The notes under the pieces: model-generated
What the model was told of the DNA's origin: nothing
Database searches by the model: none
Seen by the model: only the letters and a program-made list of their open reading frames with translations
Shown: one piece after another, positions 18,492 to 27,667 of the stretch
Numbering within the stretch: position 1 is the stretch's first letter
How the letters are laid out: each line of letters opens with the position of its first letter
DNA from: Sphingomonas sp. Leaf32
GTDB lineage: Bacteria > Pseudomonadota > Alphaproteobacteria > Sphingomonadales > Sphingomonadaceae
Assembly (NCBI RefSeq): GCF_001421765.1
Contig: NZ_LMLA01000007.1
Location: 335,510 to 399,509, forward strand
DNA length: 64,000 bases
Reading direction: 5' to 3'
Made by a program: the position numbers and the translations under genes

Positions 18492-20309
18492 ATGAAGATT
18501 CCCCGCAAGCTCGGGCTGTCGTTCCTGACGATCAACGCCTCTGCGGCCGTGGTGATGCTGGTGTTCCTCGCCAGCATCCTGATGATCGCGCGCACGACCG
18601 AGCGGAACAACCACAGCCAGGACGTCTATGCGAAGGCATTGACGCTGGAGACCGCGATCCTGCGCCAGAACAGCCAGTTTCGCGGGTTCCTGGTGACCGG
18701 CGACCTCAGCTACCTCAAATCCTATGAGGAAGCGCGCGTCGAGTTCGACGCGACGGCGGTCGAGCTGGGGGCGCTCATCACGGTCGCCTCCGAACAGGCG
18801 CAGCTGGCCGAGGCGCGGCGCGAGACGCTGGCATGGCGGCGCAACTGGAGCGACCGGCTGATCGCGCAGGTCAAGGCCGGCGACCGCGACGGCGCGCAGG
18901 AGGAAGTGCGCGGCGCGGGGCAGAAGGTGCTGGTCAGCAAGATCGCACTGCCGCTGCGGGCGCTGCGCGCGACCGAAACCGACGCGATGGCGGCCCATGC
19001 CGAGGATCAGGCGTCGGCCATCCGCATGGCGCTCATCGCGCTGGCCGTCGGTGGCATCGCGCTGATCGCGATCGCGGTCACGCTGGCACGGGTGCTCAGC
19101 CGGCAGATCGCCCGACCGATCACCACCCTGACGCAGGCGATGGCGGACCTCGCCAATGGTCGGCACGATATCGATGTCGATGCGGCGGGGCGTACCGACG
19201 AGCTGGGCGACATGGCGCGCGCGGTGCTGGTGTTCCGCGATACCGCCACGGCCAAGCTCGCCGACGATCGCGACCGCGAAGCGGCGATGACCGCGATTGG
19301 CGGTGGCCTGCGCAGCCTGTCGCAGGCGGACCTGACCGCGCGTCTGGCCGATGTGCCGGCGGCGTTCCGCGCGCTGTCCGACGATTTCAACCTCGCCACC
19401 GCCAGTCTCAGCCAGGTGCTGGGCGATGTCCGGGGCAGCGTCGATTCGATCAAGCTCAACTCGGGCGAGATCGCGCAGGCCGCCACCGACCTGGCGGAAC
19501 GTACCGAGCGCGAGGCGGCGGCACTGCAGGAATCCTCCTCCGCGCTGGATGAGGTCACGCGCTCGATCCGCGAAGGCGCGGTCGCGGCAATCGACGCCAG
19601 CGGCGCGATGGCCGACACGCGGGGCGAAGCCGAACGTGGCGACGCGGTCGTGCGACAGGCGATCGCCGCGATGCACGGCATCGAACAGGCGAGCGACGAG
19701 ATCGCGCAGATCATCACCCTGATCGACGGTATCGCGTTCCAGACGAACCTGCTGGCGCTGAATGCCGGGATCGAGGCGGCACGGGCGGGCGAGGCGGGCA
19801 AGGGCTTTGCCGTCGTCGCGTCCGAAGTACGCGCGCTGGCGCAGCGCTCGGCCGATGCCGCGACCGAGGTAAAGGCGAAGGTCAAGGCCGCATCGACCCA
19901 TGTCGGCGCGGGTGTCGAACTGGTCCAGCAGACCGGCGAAGCGCTGGCCAAGATCATCGAGCGGGTGGCCGGCGTCGGCATCTCGATCGACGCGATCGCG
20001 CGTCAGTCGGATCATCAGGCGACCAGCCTGGGCCAGATCAACGTCGCCATCGCCGAAATGGACGCGATGACGCAGCAGAATGCGGCGATGGTCGAACAGA
20101 CCTCCGCCGCCTCGCGCCAGCTGGTCGAGGAGGCCGAGGCGCTGGCCGTGTCCGTCGCGGCCTTTGCGATCGATGCGCCGGCTGCCGCTGCGTCGCGTGG
20201 CCCGAGCAATGTGACGCCGCTGCAGCCCAAGCGCTCGCCGCGCCGCTGGCTGACCCCGCCGGAACCCGCTCCGCTCAAGGTCGCGAACGACGACTGGGAT
20301 GCGTTCTGA
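18492..20309 (+). CDS. Methyl-accepting chemotaxis protein with CHASE3-like sensor
   Basis: 605 residues. TM1 about 13-33 and TM2 about 178-200 enclose a helical periplasmic domain ([13 protein letters not shown] is CHASE3-like). HAMP follows (about 201-255), then the signalling domain with the conserved hairpin tip [20 protein letters not shown] (410-430) and [20 protein letters not shown]. The C-terminus ends NDDWDAF, a WxxF pentapeptide like the CheR/CheB-tethering NWETF. It stands alone, 33 bp after the receptor gene, with no che genes in the window. Confidence 0.93.
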   Translation: MKIPRKLGLSFLTINASAAVVMLVFLASILMIARTTERNNHSQDVYAKALTLETAILRQNSQFRGFLVTGDLSYLKSYEEARVEFDATAVELGALITVASEQAQLAEARRETLAWRRNWSDRLIAQVKAGDRDGAQEEVRGAGQKVLVSKIALPLRALRATETDAMAAHAEDQASAIRMALIALAVGGIALIAIAVTLARVLSRQIARPITTLTQAMADLANGRHDIDVDAAGRTDELGDMARAVLVFRDTATAKLADDRDREAAMTAIGGGLRSLSQADLTARLADVPAAFRALSDDFNLATASLSQVLGDVRGSVDSIKLNSGEIAQAATDLAERTEREAAALQESSSALDEVTRSIREGAVAAIDASGAMADTRGEAERGDAVVRQAIAAMHGIEQASDEIAQIITLIDGIAFQTNLLALNAGIEAARAGEAGKGFAVVASEVRALAQRSADAATEVKAKVKAASTHVGAGVELVQQTGEALAKIIERVAGVGISIDAIARQSDHQATSLGQINVAIAEMDAMTQQNAAMVEQTSAASRQLVEEAEALAVSVAAFAIDAPAAAASRGPSNVTPLQPKRSPRRWLTPPEPAPLKVANDDWDAF

Positions 20310-20314
20310 TCGTC

Positions 20315-21325
20315 ATGACAGGTTCGTTTGCCCGGCAGGCACAGGTCGTTCGCGCCCTGGGCTCCGCCTTCGTCGCTGCGGTCCTTGAGGCTGGCGAGCG
20401 GCAGTTGTACCGCGCGCCGCTGACCGCGCGGCTGATCGACGACTGGCCGGGCGATCCGGCGGCGGATGCCCTGGCGATGCGCTTCAACGGCGCGCTGCAC
20501 GCGCTGGCGCGGCGGGGCGACGACGTAGCGCTGTCGGCGCTGTATGCCCGGCGCGGGGGTGATTTCGATGCGGTGATCGGTGGCGCGATGGCGGACGCGG
20601 ACGGCTTCATCGCCGACTGGATGCGCGAACCGCCCCAGACCAACGAGGTTGCCCGCAGCGCCGCGATCATGGCCGCGCTGATGACGCTGCGGGCGGAGGT
20701 CGACCGGCCGGTCGAACTGCTCGAACTGGGTGCCAGCGCCGGGCTGAACCTCAATCTCGGTCGTTATGCGTTCGATCTGGGCGGCGTACGCGTCGGGCAG
20801 GCCGATTCCCCGGTACGGATCGCGCCCGAATGGCGTGGGCACCCGCCGCTTGCCCGTCCGGTCGAGATCGTCGGCGCGCGCGGCGTCGATCTGCGCCCGT
20901 TGTCGGTCGGTGACCCGGCGGCGCGGGAACGGCTGATGGCCTATGTCTGGGCCGACCAGCCCGAACGGGCCGACCGGTTGCACCATGCGCTCGCCATCGC
21001 CCGCGCGCATCCCCCGCTGCTGACCCGGGGCGACATCACCGACTGGCTGCCGCTCGAACTGTCGCGACCCGCCGGGGCAGGCGTGTGTCGCGTCGTCGTC
21101 CACGCCATGTCGCTGCAATATTGCAGCCCGGCGACCCATGCGGCGGTGGCGACGGCACTCGCCACCGCGGACACGCCGATCGCCCGCATCGGGTTCGAAT
21201 GGACCGAGGCACGCGATGCCGTGCATCTGACGCTGACCACCTATCCCGATGGCCGGGCGCGGCATCTGGCGACGTGCCATGCCTATGGCCACTGGATCGA
21301 CTGGCACGGCCCGGCCGCTGCCTGA
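20315..21325 (+). CDS. DUF2332 family protein
   Basis: 336 residues, 5 bp after the chemoreceptor. The block VELLELGASAGLNLNLGRYAF is the family signature and resembles a SAM-binding glycine loop, so a methyltransferase-like fold is possible but unproven. The C-terminal ATCHAYGHWIDW is also conserved. Reading frame and composition look genuine. Function unknown; the proximity to the MCP may be chance. Confidence 0.85.
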   Translation: MTGSFARQAQVVRALGSAFVAAVLEAGERQLYRAPLTARLIDDWPGDPAADALAMRFNGALHALARRGDDVALSALYARRGGDFDAVIGGAMADADGFIADWMREPPQTNEVARSAAIMAALMTLRAEVDRPVELLELGASAGLNLNLGRYAFDLGGVRVGQADSPVRIAPEWRGHPPLARPVEIVGARGVDLRPLSVGDPAARERLMAYVWADQPERADRLHHALAIARAHPPLLTRGDITDWLPLELSRPAGAGVCRVVVHAMSLQYCSPATHAAVATALATADTPIARIGFEWTEARDAVHLTLTTYPDGRARHLATCHAYGHWIDWHGPAAA

Positions 21326-21360
21326 AGGCGCGGTTTTCAACGATATTGGGAGGTCGTCGC

Positions 21361-21434
21361 TGGATGCCCCGTGAGGATTCGAACCTCAATTAACGGAGTC
21401 AGAGTCCGTAGTCTTACCTTTAGACGACAGGGCA
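21361..21434 (-). tRNA. tRNA-Gln (anticodon CTG)
   Basis: Read on the minus strand: acceptor TGCCCTG pairs with CGGGGCA, with one G-T pair, discriminator T and an encoded CCA. Anticodon stem ACGGA/TCCGT holds the loop CTCTGAC, anticodon CTG. T arm GAGGTTCGAATCCTC. 74 nt. Confidence 0.96.
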
Positions 21435-21453
21435 GCACCACAGCGAGGGCGGT

Positions 21454-21482
21454 CCGATAGGCCGGCTGTTTTGCCATGTCAA
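21454..21482 (-). promoter_or_regulatory. Putative promoter of tRNA-Gln
   Basis: TTGACA (21482-21477 on the minus strand) and TATCGG (21459-21454) with a 17-bp spacer, placing the start about 12 nt before the mature tRNA. A good housekeeping-type promoter by pattern. Confidence 0.6.
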
Positions 21483-21587
21483 CGCCGAATCGCTCGCTTC
21501 GTCGCAATGCCTTGTGGCGGGCCGCCGTCTTCGTTAGGCTGGTCCCCAAGCACCGAGCGGCGTTCGGCCGTGACGGATAGAACATAA

Positions 21588-22640
21588 GTGAGTGACGGCA
21601 TGGGGGATCTCTCCGCCCGGTTGCCGCACCGGGGGGCGCGTGGCGCTCCTCGAACGGGAGCCTCTTCGCCGGCGCGGCCGCGCTGGCCGGGCGCGCGTCA
21701 TTACGCCGCGCTCGACCTTGGCACCAACAACTGCCGGCTGCTGATCGCCCGGCCGCAGGGCGACGGCTTTGCCGTGGTCGATGCCTTTTCCCGCATCGTG
21801 CGACTGGGCGAAGGGCTGGCCGCGACCGGCCGCCTGTCCGACGCGGCGATGGACCGCACCGTCGCCGCGCTGAAGATCTGCGCCGAAAAGCTCAAGCGTC
21901 GCGACGTGACTCTCGCTCGCTCGGTCGCGACCGAGGCGTGCCGCCGCGCCAGCAACGGCCCGGCCTTCGTCGAACGGGTGCTGGAGGAAACCGGCATCCA
22001 CCTCGACATCATCACGGCGGAGGAAGAGGCGCGCCTCGCCGTGCTGGGCTGCCACGCGCTGCTCGAACCCGGCGACGGGCCGGCATTGGTGTTCGACATC
22101 GGCGGCGGGTCGACCGAACTGGTGCTGCTCGACGCATCGGGACCGGTGCCGCGCGTGCTCGACTGGCATTCGGCGCCATGGGGTGTGGTGTCGCTAACCG
22201 AGAGCCTGGGCGCGGGCAAGGAAGCGCCGATGGCGTCGGGCGCCTATGCCCGGATGCGCGCCTGCGTGACGGAGAGCTTCGCCCCCTTCGCCAAGCGCCT
22301 GCCCACCACCACCGAGCCGCGCCGGCTGCTCGGCACCAGCGGGACGGTGACCACGCTCGCCAGCGTGCATCTGGGGCTGGCCTCCTATGACCGGTCGCAG
22401 ATCGACGGGCTGATCGTGCCGGCCGATTCGATGCTGGCGGTCAGCCAGCGCTTGGCCGGCATGAGCATTGCCGAACGCGGCACCGTGCCGTGCATCGGCA
22501 GCGAACGCGCCGATCTGGTCGTCGCGGGCTGCGCGATCCTCGAAACGATTCTGGCGCTCTGGCCCGCCGAACGGCTAGGGGTCGCCGACCGTGGGATTCG
22601 CGAAGGAATCCTGCGCCGATTGATGGCAGGAACCCGATGA
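21588..22640 (+). CDS. Exopolyphosphatase / guanosine pentaphosphate phosphatase (Ppx/GppA)
   Basis: 350 residues of the ASKHA fold. The N-terminal phosphate loop is ALDLGTNNCRLLIARP, and the second is LVFDIGGGSTELVLLD; GTSGTVTTLASVHLGL is the third. Members hydrolyse polyphosphate or pppGpp; which one cannot be decided here. A 30-odd-residue basic Pro/Arg-rich leader precedes the domain; starts at GTG 21588 or ATG 21600 are both possible. The stop overlaps rlmE (ATGA), a pairing common in alphaproteobacteria. Confidence 0.92.
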   Translation: MSDGMGDLSARLPHRGARGAPRTGASSPARPRWPGARHYAALDLGTNNCRLLIARPQGDGFAVVDAFSRIVRLGEGLAATGRLSDAAMDRTVAALKICAEKLKRRDVTLARSVATEACRRASNGPAFVERVLEETGIHLDIITAEEEARLAVLGCHALLEPGDGPALVFDIGGGSTELVLLDASGPVPRVLDWHSAPWGVVSLTESLGAGKEAPMASGAYARMRACVTESFAPFAKRLPTTTEPRRLLGTSGTVTTLASVHLGLASYDRSQIDGLIVPADSMLAVSQRLAGMSIAERGTVPCIGSERADLVVAGCAILETILALWPAERLGVADRGIREGILRRLMAGTR

Positions 22641-23362
22641 CCCGCGGAAGCCCCCCCGGACGCCAACGTGTACGCACCGCGCGCGCACGCTCGGCCCAGT
22701 CGACGCGCTGGCTCGAACGCCAGCTCAACGACCCCTATGTGAAGAAGGCGCGCGCGGAGGGCTATCGCAGCCGCGCGGCGTACAAGCTGATCGAGCTGGA
22801 CGAACGGTTCAAGCTGTTGCGCGGCGTCAAGCGCGTCGTCGATCTCGGCATCGCGCCGGGCGGCTGGACACAGGTCGTGCGTAAGGTACGCCCCGACTGC
22901 ACCGTGGTCGGCATCGACCTGTTGCCGGTCGACCCGATCGACGGCGTGACGATCCTGCAGATGGACTTCCTGGTCGACCACGCGCCCGAGCGGCTGCGCG
23001 AGGAACTGGGCGGGGAGGCGGACCTGGTGCTGTCCGACATGGCGGCCAACACCGTCGGCCATCCGCAGACCGATCACCTGCGCACCATGGCGCTGGTCGA
23101 GGCGGCGGTGATGTTCGCCTGCGAGATCCTGCGCCCGGGCGGTGATTTCGTGGCGAAGGTGCTGGCGGGCGGTGCGGACAACGAACTGGTCGCCGAACTG
23201 AAGCGCAATTTCCAGGCGGTGAAGCACGCCAAGCCGCCGGCCAGCCGCAAGGATTCGTCCGAATGGTACGTCATCGCGACGAACTTCAAGGGCCGTCGCG
23301 ACGTGGCGCCGGCGGCTGGTCCGGGGACGGACGAACCGTCCCCGGAACCGCTCACGGAATGA
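22637..23362 (+). CDS. rlmE: 23S rRNA 2'-O-methyltransferase RlmE (FtsJ/RrmJ)
   Basis: 241 residues. It methylates U2552 of 23S rRNA, using SAM. YRSRAAYKLIELDERF contains the first catalytic Lys, VVDLGIAPGGWTQVV is the SAM motif, LVLSDMAANTVGH carries the catalytic Asp, and GGDFVAKVLAGG carries the second Lys, completing the K-D-K-E set with an Glu near SSEWYVIAT. The start overlaps the ppx/gppA stop by 4 nt. The 3' end overlaps the oppositely oriented reductase gene by 11 bp. Confidence 0.95.
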   Translation: MTRGSPPGRQRVRTARARSAQSTRWLERQLNDPYVKKARAEGYRSRAAYKLIELDERFKLLRGVKRVVDLGIAPGGWTQVVRKVRPDCTVVGIDLLPVDPIDGVTILQMDFLVDHAPERLREELGGEADLVLSDMAANTVGHPQTDHLRTMALVEAAVMFACEILRPGGDFVAKVLAGGADNELVAELKRNFQAVKHAKPPASRKDSSEWYVIATNFKGRRDVAPAAGPGTDEPSPEPLTE

Positions 23363-24413
23363 TCCGGTCGGCGCGCAGCCGATCGAACAGCGCGAAGAAA
23401 GCGTCGTCGGTCGCGCGATAGCCGGTAAAGCCCAACCGCCGGCTTTTCGACATGTCGGTCACGACCTCGATCGGGCGGCCGAGATCGGCATCGGTGTGCC
23501 ACGGCGATGCCAGCCGGGTGAGGTCGCCCTCGACCAGTCCGTGTGCCGCCGCGATCTCCGCCCAGCGCGGGGCATCGTCGGCCATCTGCCGTTCCAGCGG
23601 GCGGGGCGTCCCGTCGAACGGCGCCGGCTCGATGCCGAACCACTCCGCGATGCGCCGCCACATCCATTGCCAGCGAAAGACGTCGCCATTGACGACGTTG
23701 AACGCCTCGTCCTCTGCCGCCGGGGTTTCCGCCGCCCATAGCAGATGCTCGGCCAGCTGTCCGGCATCGGTCATGTCGGTCAGCCCGTTCCACTGCGCCG
23801 CCGATCCCGGAAAGGCGAAGGGGCGGCCGGTTGCGCGGCAGAGCGTCGCATAGACGGCCAGCGTCGTGCCCATGTTCATCGCATTGCCGACCGCCTTGCC
23901 GATCACGGTATGCGGGCGGTGGACGCTCCACGTCGATCCGTCACGCGCGGCGGCGGCGAACAGCTCGTCCTCCTGCGCGTAATAGAAGTTATCCACCGGC
24001 AGCCGCCCCTGTTCCTCGCGGAACGGCGTCTGCGGCAGGCTGCCCTGGCCATATGCCTCGAACGGGCCGAGATAATGTTTGAGGCCGGTGACCAGTGCGA
24101 CATGCCGCTTGGCCGTCGGGGCGGGCAGGGCGGCCAGCAGGTTGCGGACCATCGCCGCGTTGACGCGAATATTCTCCGCCTCGCTGTCCTGTCGCAGCCA
24201 GGTGGTGATGAACACCGCATCGGCCTGCACCCCGGCCAGCGCCGCCTTCGTCGCTTGCGGATCGAGCAGGTCGGCGGAAAGCGGCCGTACCCCGTCCTGC
24301 GCCACCGGCCGGCGGGCGAGGCCGTGCACGGTCCAGCCCTGCCTGACCAGCAGCTCCGCCGTCGCGCTGCCGATGATGCCGCTTGCCCCCGCCACGATTG
24401 CCGTCTTCGCCAT
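23352..24413 (-). CDS. SDR-family reductase of the PRISE (iridoid synthase / 5-beta-reductase) type
   Basis: 353 residues. The NAD(P)-binding Rossmann motif is GASGIIGSATAELL at the N-terminus. Motifs of the PRISE subgroup are clear: VTGLKHYLGPFEAYG with the active-site Lys and NFYYAQEDELF with the active-site Tyr. These enzymes reduce enones with NADPH; the natural substrate here is unknown. The start at 24413 follows the family N-terminus; a longer frame upstream overlaps the divergent HxlR gene and is rejected. Confidence 0.88.
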   Translation of the reverse strand: MAKTAIVAGASGIIGSATAELLVRQGWTVHGLARRPVAQDGVRPLSADLLDPQATKAALAGVQADAVFITTWLRQDSEAENIRVNAAMVRNLLAALPAPTAKRHVALVTGLKHYLGPFEAYGQGSLPQTPFREEQGRLPVDNFYYAQEDELFAAAARDGSTWSVHRPHTVIGKAVGNAMNMGTTLAVYATLCRATGRPFAFPGSAAQWNGLTDMTDAGQLAEHLLWAAETPAAEDEAFNVVNGDVFRWQWMWRRIAEWFGIEPAPFDGTPRPLERQMADDAPRWAEIAAAHGLVEGDLTRLASPWHTDADLGRPIEVVTDMSKSRRLGFTGYRATDDAFFALFDRLRADRIIP

Positions 24414-24512
24414 CACGTGCGTTCCTTTCCTTTGTCGAAACCGGCAGTTAGGAACCGGAGTACGGCGCCGAAAGACGGCACCCCCTGCAACCCCAGGCAC
24501 CGGAAGGTACCC

Positions 24513-24893
24513 ATGCGACCCGGATCGGACGAGGCGGAATGGCGGGAGGATTGCGCGCCGCGTCGCATCCTGTCGCTGTTCGCGACCAAATGGACCAGCA
24601 TGGTGCTGCACACGCTGCACGCCCGCCATGGCGGCACGGCGCGCACCGGCGTGCTGCTGCGCAGCCTGCCGGGCATTTCGAAGAAGATGCTGACCCAGAC
24701 CCTCCGCGAGATGGAGGAGATCGGCCTGATCGCCCGCGACGTGCTGGCGGTGATGCCGCCGGCGGTCGAATATCGCCTGACGCCGCTGGGGTCCCGGTTC
24801 GTCGAGCCGGTGAACCTGCTCTACGACTGGGGGCGGGCCAATGCCGATGCGCTGGACGCGCTGGGCAGCCGGCCGGGCGCGCGGCGGGACTGA
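24513..24893 (+). CDS. HxlR-family winged-helix transcriptional regulator
   Basis: 126 residues. The HxlR DNA-binding core is visible: ILSLFATKWTSMVLHTL, then LLRSLPGISKKMLTQTLREM (recognition helix region) and VEYRLTPLGSRFVEPV (wing). A GGAAGG Shine-Dalgarno precedes the ATG. It is divergent from the reductase gene with 99 bp between starts, so it probably regulates that gene and itself. The signal is not visible; no N-terminal redox Cys cluster beyond DCAP. Confidence 0.9.
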   Translation: MRPGSDEAEWREDCAPRRILSLFATKWTSMVLHTLHARHGGTARTGVLLRSLPGISKKMLTQTLREMEEIGLIARDVLAVMPPAVEYRLTPLGSRFVEPVNLLYDWGRANADALDALGSRPGARRD

Positions 24894-24912
24894 ACCTTCC
24901 ATTCAGAAGAAG

Positions 24913-25026
24913 CCGTTCGTCCTTAGTAGCCACTGAGCTCGTCGAAGGGGCGTATCGAAGGATCCTATCCACAGGTGCTTCGATATGGGCCTTCGACTTC
25001 GCTCAGCCCCTACTCAGCACGGACGG
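24913..25026. repeat. Long imperfect inverted repeat, family B, copy 1
   Basis: Arms begin CCGTTCGTCCTTAGTAGCC and end in TACTCAGCACGGACGG, with CGTATCGAAG and CTTCGATATG inside. The same design recurs at 29895-30005 and 58042-58207. The stretch 24894-25110 holds no gene; this repeat fills most of it. Confidence 0.7.
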
Positions 25027-25110
25027 TCCGGCATGGGCGGGTGGCCCGCCCAAACGAAAAGGGCGGCCCCGCAGGACCGCCCCCTTCACATCGCGAAAAC
25101 CCGAACGGCC

Positions 25111-25455
25111 TCAGCCGTCGTAATCGCCGCCGACATTCTGGTTGCGCGGCGGCGCGGCGGCGGTGAGGCGCAGCGCCTCCGCCGATGCGGCCAGCGAACC
25201 CAGTTCGTCCGGCGCTTCCTCGTCGTCGATCTGCACCTTCTGCATCGACGTGATGACCGATTCGCGCAGATGGTCGGGGGTGATGTTCTCCTCCGCGATC
25301 TCGCGGAGCGCGACGACCGGATTCTTGTCGCGGTCGCGATCGAGTGTGAGTTCGGCACCGCCCGAAATCTGGCGGGCGCGCTGGGCAGCCATCAACACCA
25401 GGTCGAAACGGTTGGGGATCTTGTCGACGCAATCCTCGACGGTGACGCGCGCCAT
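25111..25455 (-). CDS. rpoZ: RNA polymerase omega subunit
   Basis: 114 residues. [20 protein letters not shown] followed by [12 protein letters not shown] and [15 protein letters not shown] is the canonical omega sequence; it supports beta' folding in RNA polymerase. The C-terminal tail is acidic then Ala/Pro-rich, ending in [10 protein letters not shown]. The start is the family-typical MARVTVEDC; six extra upstream codons are ignored. Divergent from the PLD gene; the following gene to the left is a repeat region. Confidence 0.96.
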   Translation of the reverse strand: MARVTVEDCVDKIPNRFDLVLMAAQRARQISGGAELTLDRDRDKNPVVALREIAEENITPDHLRESVITSMQKVQIDDEEAPDELGSLAASAEALRLTAAAPPRNQNVGGDYDG

Positions 25456-25579
25456 GAAACGCCTTCCTTGCAAAACGGAGGGTATCGGAAAGCACGCTGC
25501 CTACGCACGCATGGGTGGAAAGTCAATGAAACTCGGGTCCGGCCCAGCCGTTACGCAACGGGAATGGATGGGAGCGGGC

Positions 25580-26728
25580 ATGAACGACGGCACGGAGCCG
25601 ACCTTCGACGTCGCCGGAAACCGGTTGACGCTGTTGACGGAGGGGCCGGAACGGCTGTCGGCGCTGCTGGCGCTGATCGAGGGCGCGCGCCATTCGCTGC
25701 GGTTCCTGTTCTATATCTGGGAAGAGGATGCCGCCGGCACGCGGGTCCGCGATGCGCTGGTGGATGCCGCCCGGCGCGGGGTACGGGTGTCGCTGATCGT
25801 CGATGGCCTGGGCGCGGAAGCGGCGGCCAGCCGCCGCTTCTTCGAACCGCTGCGCGCGGCGGGTGGCGATGTCTGCGTCTTCGTCCCGCGCATCGGGCGG
25901 CGGTATCTGCTGCGCAACCATCAGAAACTGGCGCTGGCCGACGATGCCCGCGTGATCGCCGGCGGCTTCAATATCGAGGATGCCTATTTCGGCACCGTCG
26001 CGGAGCAGGCGTGGCGCGACCTGGGGTTGATCGTCGAAGGTCCCGCTGCCGGGCGGCTGGCGGGCTATTTCGATGCGCTGAAGGCGTGGACGGCGCTGCC
26101 CGGTGCGCCCTTGCGCAAATTGTCGCGGATGCTGCACGACTGGAGCGAGGATAGCGGGCCGATCCGCTGGCTGCTGGGCGGGCCGTCACGGCGGCTGTCG
26201 CCGTGGGCGCGAATGGTGAAGCACGAAATCCGCACCAGCGAGCGGATCGACATGATCGCCGCCTATTTCGCGCCCGGCCCGCTGATGACCCGGCGGCTGG
26301 ACCATGCCGCCCGGCGGACCCGGCTGCGCATCGTGGTGCCGGCCAGGACCGACCACGCCATCGCCCTGCTGGCGGCACGCTTCACCTATCGCGGGCTGTT
26401 GCGCCACGGTGCGGAACTGTACGAATATCGCCCGACCAAGCTGCACACCAAATTGTTCATCGCCGACGATGCGGTGCATATCGGGTCGGCCAATTTCGAC
26501 GTGCGGTCGATGTTCCTGAACATGGAACTGATGCTGCGGGTGGAGGACACCGCCTTCGCCGCGCATCTGCGCGCCTATATGGACCGCGAGGTCGCCGATT
26601 CGCAGCGGGTGACCCGCGACCTGAACCGCGCTCGATCGGGCTGGTGGACGCGGATGAAGCAGGCGGGTGCCTATTTCGTGATGGCGGTGCTCGACCCGGA
26701 AATCACCGTCTGGCTCAACCGCGACTGA
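25580..26728 (+). CDS. Phospholipase D / cardiolipin synthase-like protein
   Basis: 382 residues with two HKD motifs, each HxKx4D: HQKLALADD (followed by AGGFNIEDAYFG) and HTKLFIADD (followed by HIGSANFDVRSMFLN). Two motifs define a complete PLD active site, and the IGSANFD block is typical of cardiolipin synthases that join phosphatidyl groups. No N-terminal transmembrane helix is seen, unlike ClsA, making it closer to ClsB-type. Start at 25580 has GGGAG spaced about 5 nt; in-frame ATGs at 25511, 25526 and 25568 are alternatives. Confidence 0.88.
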   Translation: MNDGTEPTFDVAGNRLTLLTEGPERLSALLALIEGARHSLRFLFYIWEEDAAGTRVRDALVDAARRGVRVSLIVDGLGAEAAASRRFFEPLRAAGGDVCVFVPRIGRRYLLRNHQKLALADDARVIAGGFNIEDAYFGTVAEQAWRDLGLIVEGPAAGRLAGYFDALKAWTALPGAPLRKLSRMLHDWSEDSGPIRWLLGGPSRRLSPWARMVKHEIRTSERIDMIAAYFAPGPLMTRRLDHAARRTRLRIVVPARTDHAIALLAARFTYRGLLRHGAELYEYRPTKLHTKLFIADDAVHIGSANFDVRSMFLNMELMLRVEDTAFAAHLRAYMDREVADSQRVTRDLNRARSGWWTRMKQAGAYFVMAVLDPEITVWLNRD

Positions 26729-26771
26729 AACGCGCTTGAGGTCCGCGCGGTGCTGGTCCATCGCGTAGGCC

Positions 26772-27116
26772 ATGGATATTCCCGCCCTCTACGCCCAGTT
26801 CATTCAGGCCATTGGTGACGGCACCGGCATGGCCGACAGCCTGCTGCACGTTCATGCCGGCATGGCGGTGCTGCTGGTCACGCGGGTGGTGACAGGTCGC
26901 CGCCTGTCGACGCCGATCCCGCTGGCGGTGGTGGCGCTGGCCGAACTGGCCAACGAAGTGCTCGACCGGCTGCATTACGGGTCGTGGCGCTGGGACGATA
27001 CGCTGCTCGACATCGTCAACACGATGTTCTGGCCGACGATGCTGTTCATCGGCCTGCGCCTGCGCAACCGGTTCGAGCCGGGCGAAGCGCCTGTGGCGGA
27101 ACAGCCTTCGATCTGA
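26772..27116 (+). CDS. Hypothetical small membrane protein
   Basis: 114 residues, unrecognised. It contains HVHAGMAVLLVTRVVTGRR, then an apolar helix about residues 58-74, and WDDTLLDIVNTMFWPTMLFIGLRLRNRF, suggesting two or three membrane helices with conserved-looking His, Asp and Trp residues between them. 43 bp after the PLD gene in the same direction, so possibly cotranscribed. Function not assignable. Confidence 0.6.
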   Translation: MDIPALYAQFIQAIGDGTGMADSLLHVHAGMAVLLVTRVVTGRRLSTPIPLAVVALAELANEVLDRLHYGSWRWDDTLLDIVNTMFWPTMLFIGLRLRNRFEPGEAPVAEQPSI

Positions 27117-27147
27117 AAGGGTTGATGCGGGAAAGGAGCATCGCCCC

Positions 27148-27483
27148 ATGACCGATACCCCCGCGCATCCCAAGGTCGATCCGCAGCGGACCGAACCGCA
27201 CAACGCGTTCGACAACCCGACCGGCTATTCGGGCCAGGAATATGATCGCGACCGGCAGGCGCGACAGGCCGCTGCCGAGGCACGTCCCGCCGGCGTCGTC
27301 CGCGCCGACGACGCCCGCGAAATCCCGCCCGAGGCCGGCCATCGCGCGTCGATCGGCCCCAATGGCGAGGTGCATGGAAGCGGCGCCAATGCCGGCGGCG
27401 GTGGACAGGGCGAGAATTTCGACGACGATGCCTCGGGCGAGGGGGCAGGGGTGCCGCCGTCGGACCGCGCGCCGGATCGGTGA
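27148..27483 (+). CDS. Hypothetical disordered hydrophilic protein
   Basis: 111 residues, unrecognised. Highly charged, rich in Asp, Gly, Pro and Ala; a Gly run (GANAGGGGQGENFDDDASG) sits near the C-terminus. No hydrophobic segment or domain. A clear Shine-Dalgarno (GGAAAGGAGC) precedes the ATG at suitable spacing, which supports translation. It could be intrinsically disordered. Confidence 0.5.
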   Translation: MTDTPAHPKVDPQRTEPHNAFDNPTGYSGQEYDRDRQARQAAAEARPAGVVRADDAREIPPEAGHRASIGPNGEVHGSGANAGGGGQGENFDDDASGEGAGVPPSDRAPDR

Positions 27484-27522
27484 GCACCTTGATGACCGGG
27501 TCCGCCAGACCCGCATGAATAC

Positions 27523-27629
27523 GTCACCCCGGACTTGTTCCGGGGTCCACGGTGCAGCGATCGGTGGAGCCAGCTTTTCTCAGGACAGCGTGAGCGGCGA
27601 AGTGGACCCCGGAACAAGTCCGGGGTGAC
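27523..27629. repeat. REP-like inverted pair, family A, copy 2 (107 bp)
   Basis: Units at 27523-27550 and 27602-27629 are in opposite orientation around 51 bp. Same unit, total length and spacing as at 3707-3813, with a related interior in reverse orientation. Lies between the disordered protein gene and tlpA, both of which point toward it, so it may also end transcription. Confidence 0.85.
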
Positions 27630-27667
27630 GATAGGCCGGTGGATGTCGATCGGCTCTGAATCCGGCC

